In this document: positions 7,154 through 8,672 of the stretch, one piece after another
Layout: each line of letters opens with the position of its first letter
Position numbering within the stretch: position 1 is the first letter of the stretch
From: JASFQI01 sp050115555
GTDB taxonomy: Bacteria > Desulfobacterota > DSM-4660 > Desulfatiglandales > HGW-15
Direction of reading: 5' to 3'
Assembly: GCA_050115555.1 (NCBI GenBank)
Contig: JASFQI010000206.1
Coordinates: forward strand, 1 to 8,672
DNA length: 8,672 nucleotides
The notes under the pieces: model-generated
The model's input: the letters and a program-made list of their open reading frames with translations, nothing else
What the model was told of the DNA's origin: nothing
Databases searched by the model: none
Made by a program: the position numbers and the translations under genes

Positions 7154-7990
7154 ATGCAGCTTCCCGAGGATCCTCAAGCCCTGGAAGAGGTCATTGCGAG
7201 GGCGCTGAACGAGGGCCTCGGGAATGGCACCACGTTTCCCGCCGGGATTTCCGGATCTGCGGCCACCTCGTCGGTCCTGTTTCTCCTGGGGAACCATTGC
7301 GGGCGCAACCGGCGCCTGGACGAGACCTGCGTGGTTTTCAACAAGCGCTCCCGAAAGGTCCGGCAGCCCGGCGATCTCTGCTTCCCAGGGGGAAGCATGA
7401 CCCCTCGGCTCGACCCCTTCATCGGCCGCCTGCTTTCCCTGCCCGGGCTTCCCCTGGCCCGCTGGCCTTACTGGAGCGAGTGGCGCCGCGTAAGGCCGCG
7501 TGAGGCCCGAAGGCTTTCCCTGCTCCTGGCCACGGGGCTTCGGGAAGGATTCGAGGAGATGCGGCTCAATCCGCTCGGCGTAAGGGTGCTGGGACCGCTT
7601 CCCGCCCAGAACCTGACGTTGTTCCGCCGGGTGATCTATCCCATGGTGGGCTGGGTGCGGCGTCAGACGCGCTTTCTGCCGAACTGGGAGGTGGAGCGTA
7701 TCGTGTACGTGCCTCTACGGTTTTTGCTGGACCCGGAGCGCTATGCCCGGTATCGGCTCCGGTTCGAAGGGAGGAGGGGCCCGGGAGCCAGGGAACAGCC
7801 GGAGGAGGTCCAGGATTTCCCCTGCTTCATCCACCACGGGAGAAGGGGGCGGGAGATGCTGTGGGGAGCGACCTACCGTATTGTGACCGTTTTCCTGGAA
7901 CGCGTGTTCGCCTTCCGTCCTCCCGAGCTCGCCACACTCCCCGTGGTGCACGGGGTCTTGAACCGGGAGTACTTGAACGGGAGACGCTGA
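7154..7990 (+). CDS. NUDIX hydrolase, CoA pyrophosphatase-like, with split NUDIX signature
   Basis: A 278-residue soluble protein. The NUDIX core RExxEExxL is present as REGFEEMRL (130-138), with the acidic residues expected to bind the catalytic metal. Upstream, RQPGDLCFPGG (70-80) resembles the GQVxFPGG segment of CoA pyrophosphatases (NudL type). Downstream, WEVERIVYVPLRFLLDP (179-195) and LWGATYRIV resemble the EVxEVxxVPLxxLLDP and IWGxT parts of that group. The family reaction is hydrolysis of a nucleoside diphosphate linked to another group, such as CoA. Unusually, 49 residues separate FPGG from REGFEE, against about 14 in NudL. The insert is rich in Pro, Trp and Arg (RWPYWSEWRR, 103-112), and the usual first Gly and Glu of the NUDIX box are not at standard spacing. 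The substrate is therefore uncertain. It may share a transcript with the diiron gene, which starts 48 bases later. Confidence 0.82.
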   Translation: MQLPEDPQALEEVIARALNEGLGNGTTFPAGISGSAATSSVLFLLGNHCGRNRRLDETCVVFNKRSRKVRQPGDLCFPGGSMTPRLDPFIGRLLSLPGLPLARWPYWSEWRRVRPREARRLSLLLATGLREGFEEMRLNPLGVRVLGPLPAQNLTLFRRVIYPMVGWVRRQTRFLPNWEVERIVYVPLRFLLDPERYARYRLRFEGRRGPGAREQPEEVQDFPCFIHHGRRGREMLWGATYRIVTVFLERVFAFRPPELATLPVVHGVLNREYLNGRR

Positions 7991-8038
7991 AGGTGCATTG
8001 ACCGGGAAACGAAAGAAAAAGGAGAGGAGAAACGGGCG

Positions 8039-8542
8039 ATGAAACTGGAAGAGGCGCTGGTGGCCGCCATCGGCTATGAGGAGAAGATTCGGGACGTGTA
8101 CAGGGAAGCTGCCGAAAGCGTAGCTGACCCCGTGGGTCGGGGAATCCTTCGGACACTGGGGGACGACGAGCAGCGTCACGTGGACTACCTTCAAGACCGC
8201 CTCGAGCACTGGCGCAAGACCGGGAGGCTGGACGTGGAGGCCCTCGAGAGCGCGATTCCCCCGAAGAACGCCCTGGAACAGGAGGCCCGAAAGCACGCGG
8301 ATACCCTTCCCGGGAACCCGCGCGGGGACGAGAAACAGGTCTTGAGCCGGGCACTCAAGGTGGAGGTGGAGACCAGCGATTTCTACCGGGACATGGTCCA
8401 CAAGATGTCGGGTGAGGCCCGGGATCTCTTTTCCGGGTTCCTGGAGATCGAGGAGCGCCATGTGGCCGCAGTCCAGGCGGAGCTGGACTACTACAGCCGC
8501 ACGGGGTACTGGTTCGACATCAAGGAGTTCGACATGGAGTAG
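8039..8542 (+). CDS. Ferritin-like diiron protein (rubrerythrin-related)
   Basis: A 167-residue four-helix-bundle protein with the ligand pattern of ferritin-like diiron carboxylates. It shows Glu14 in AIGYEEK, E44-x-x-H47 (DEQRH), Glu109 in ALKVEVE and E138-x-x-H141 (EERH). There is no C-terminal rubredoxin domain with paired cysteines (the protein has no cysteine), so it is not a classical rubrerythrin. The usual role of such proteins is iron handling or peroxide reduction in anaerobes; the reaction here is inferred. The second half repeats the first: E44 to G62 aligns without gaps to E138 to G156. The C-terminal TGYWFDIKEFDME resembles tails I associate with ferritin-family proteins of Desulfobacterota. 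The start at 8039 is preceded by a purine-rich ribosome site (GGAGAGGAGA, 8021-8030). It lies 48 bases after the NUDIX gene and 38 before the Mut7-C-type gene. Confidence 0.88.
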   Translation: MKLEEALVAAIGYEEKIRDVYREAAESVADPVGRGILRTLGDDEQRHVDYLQDRLEHWRKTGRLDVEALESAIPPKNALEQEARKHADTLPGNPRGDEKQVLSRALKVEVETSDFYRDMVHKMSGEARDLFSGFLEIEERHVAAVQAELDYYSRTGYWFDIKEFDME

Positions 8543-8580
8543 CCCTCTCTGTCCCCGGGAAAAGATGCCGGAGAACCCCC

Positions 8581-8672
8581 ATGCCCCGTGTCCTGTTTCG
8601 ATTCTACGAAGAGCTCAACCGCTACCTGCCGGATGCGTACAGGAAGGCCGATCAGGAGGTGCGTGTTCCTTC
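8581..8672 (+). CDS. Mut7-C ubiquitin/RNase-type protein, N-terminal fragment
   Basis: Only the first 30 codons are inside the window; the frame is open to the edge. The start MPRVLFRFYEELNRYLPDAYRK resembles the N-terminal ubiquitin-like domain that precedes the Mut7-C (PIN-like) RNase domain in bacterial proteins, typically written as RFYxELNDFLP. In full-length members this is followed by a C-terminal Mut7-C domain with zinc-binding cysteines, not visible here. The ATG is preceded by GGAGA six bases upstream (8570-8574). The gene follows the diiron gene by 38 bases and is probably co-transcribed. The call rests on a short stretch, so it is moderate. Confidence 0.68.
   Translation, partial: MPRVLFRFYEELNRYLPDAYRKADQEVRVP

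Noticed and set aside
7715..8461. A 248-codon minus-strand frame across the NUDIX and diiron genes
   Set aside because: It spans two well-supported plus-strand genes and the spacer between them, has no recognisable motifs, and looks like a shadow.

Overview
The window reads as ordinary chromosomal DNA from a GC-rich bacterium. Several clues point to Desulfobacterota (classical deltaproteobacteria) or a close relative: a PAS hybrid kinase with a GGIAHQFNN H-box, a ferritin-like diiron protein ending TGYWFDIKEFDME, a NUDIX/CoA-pyrophosphatase-like protein and a Mut7-C type protein. This placement is inferred from protein style, not from a marker gene. No tRNA, rRNA, CRISPR array, insertion sequence, integrase or other sign of recent transfer was seen.

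Layout. Positions 1-1815 (+) hold the 3' part of a membrane-anchored hybrid histidine kinase whose start lies outside the window. A short spacer follows, with a probable terminator that overlaps the end of the next, convergent gene. On the minus strand, 6530 down to 2577 is a full-length HrpA-type DEAH-box RNA helicase (GTG start). Next comes 2524 down to 1931, a small TIGR02444/DUF2390 protein that is probably co-transcribed with hrpA. A 274-base spacer (6531-6804) separates hrpA from a rightward group: a two-helix membrane protein (DUF2905, 6805-7005), a NUDIX hydrolase (7154-7990), a ferritin-like diiron protein (8039-8542) and the first 30 codons of a Mut7-C ubiquitin/PIN-type protein (8581 to the edge).

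How the genes relate. The helicase and the small protein form one likely transcription unit. The last three rightward genes have gaps of 48 and 38 bases and their own ribosome binding sites, so they may form a second unit. Their likely jobs are nucleotide or CoA-derivative clean-up, iron/peroxide handling and RNA cleavage. A housekeeping or stress-protection role is possible but is inference only. No coherent undescribed system is evident. The points most worth a second look are the Trp-rich insertion that splits the NUDIX signature, the clean internal duplication in the diiron protein, and the direction-specific terminator between the two convergent genes.
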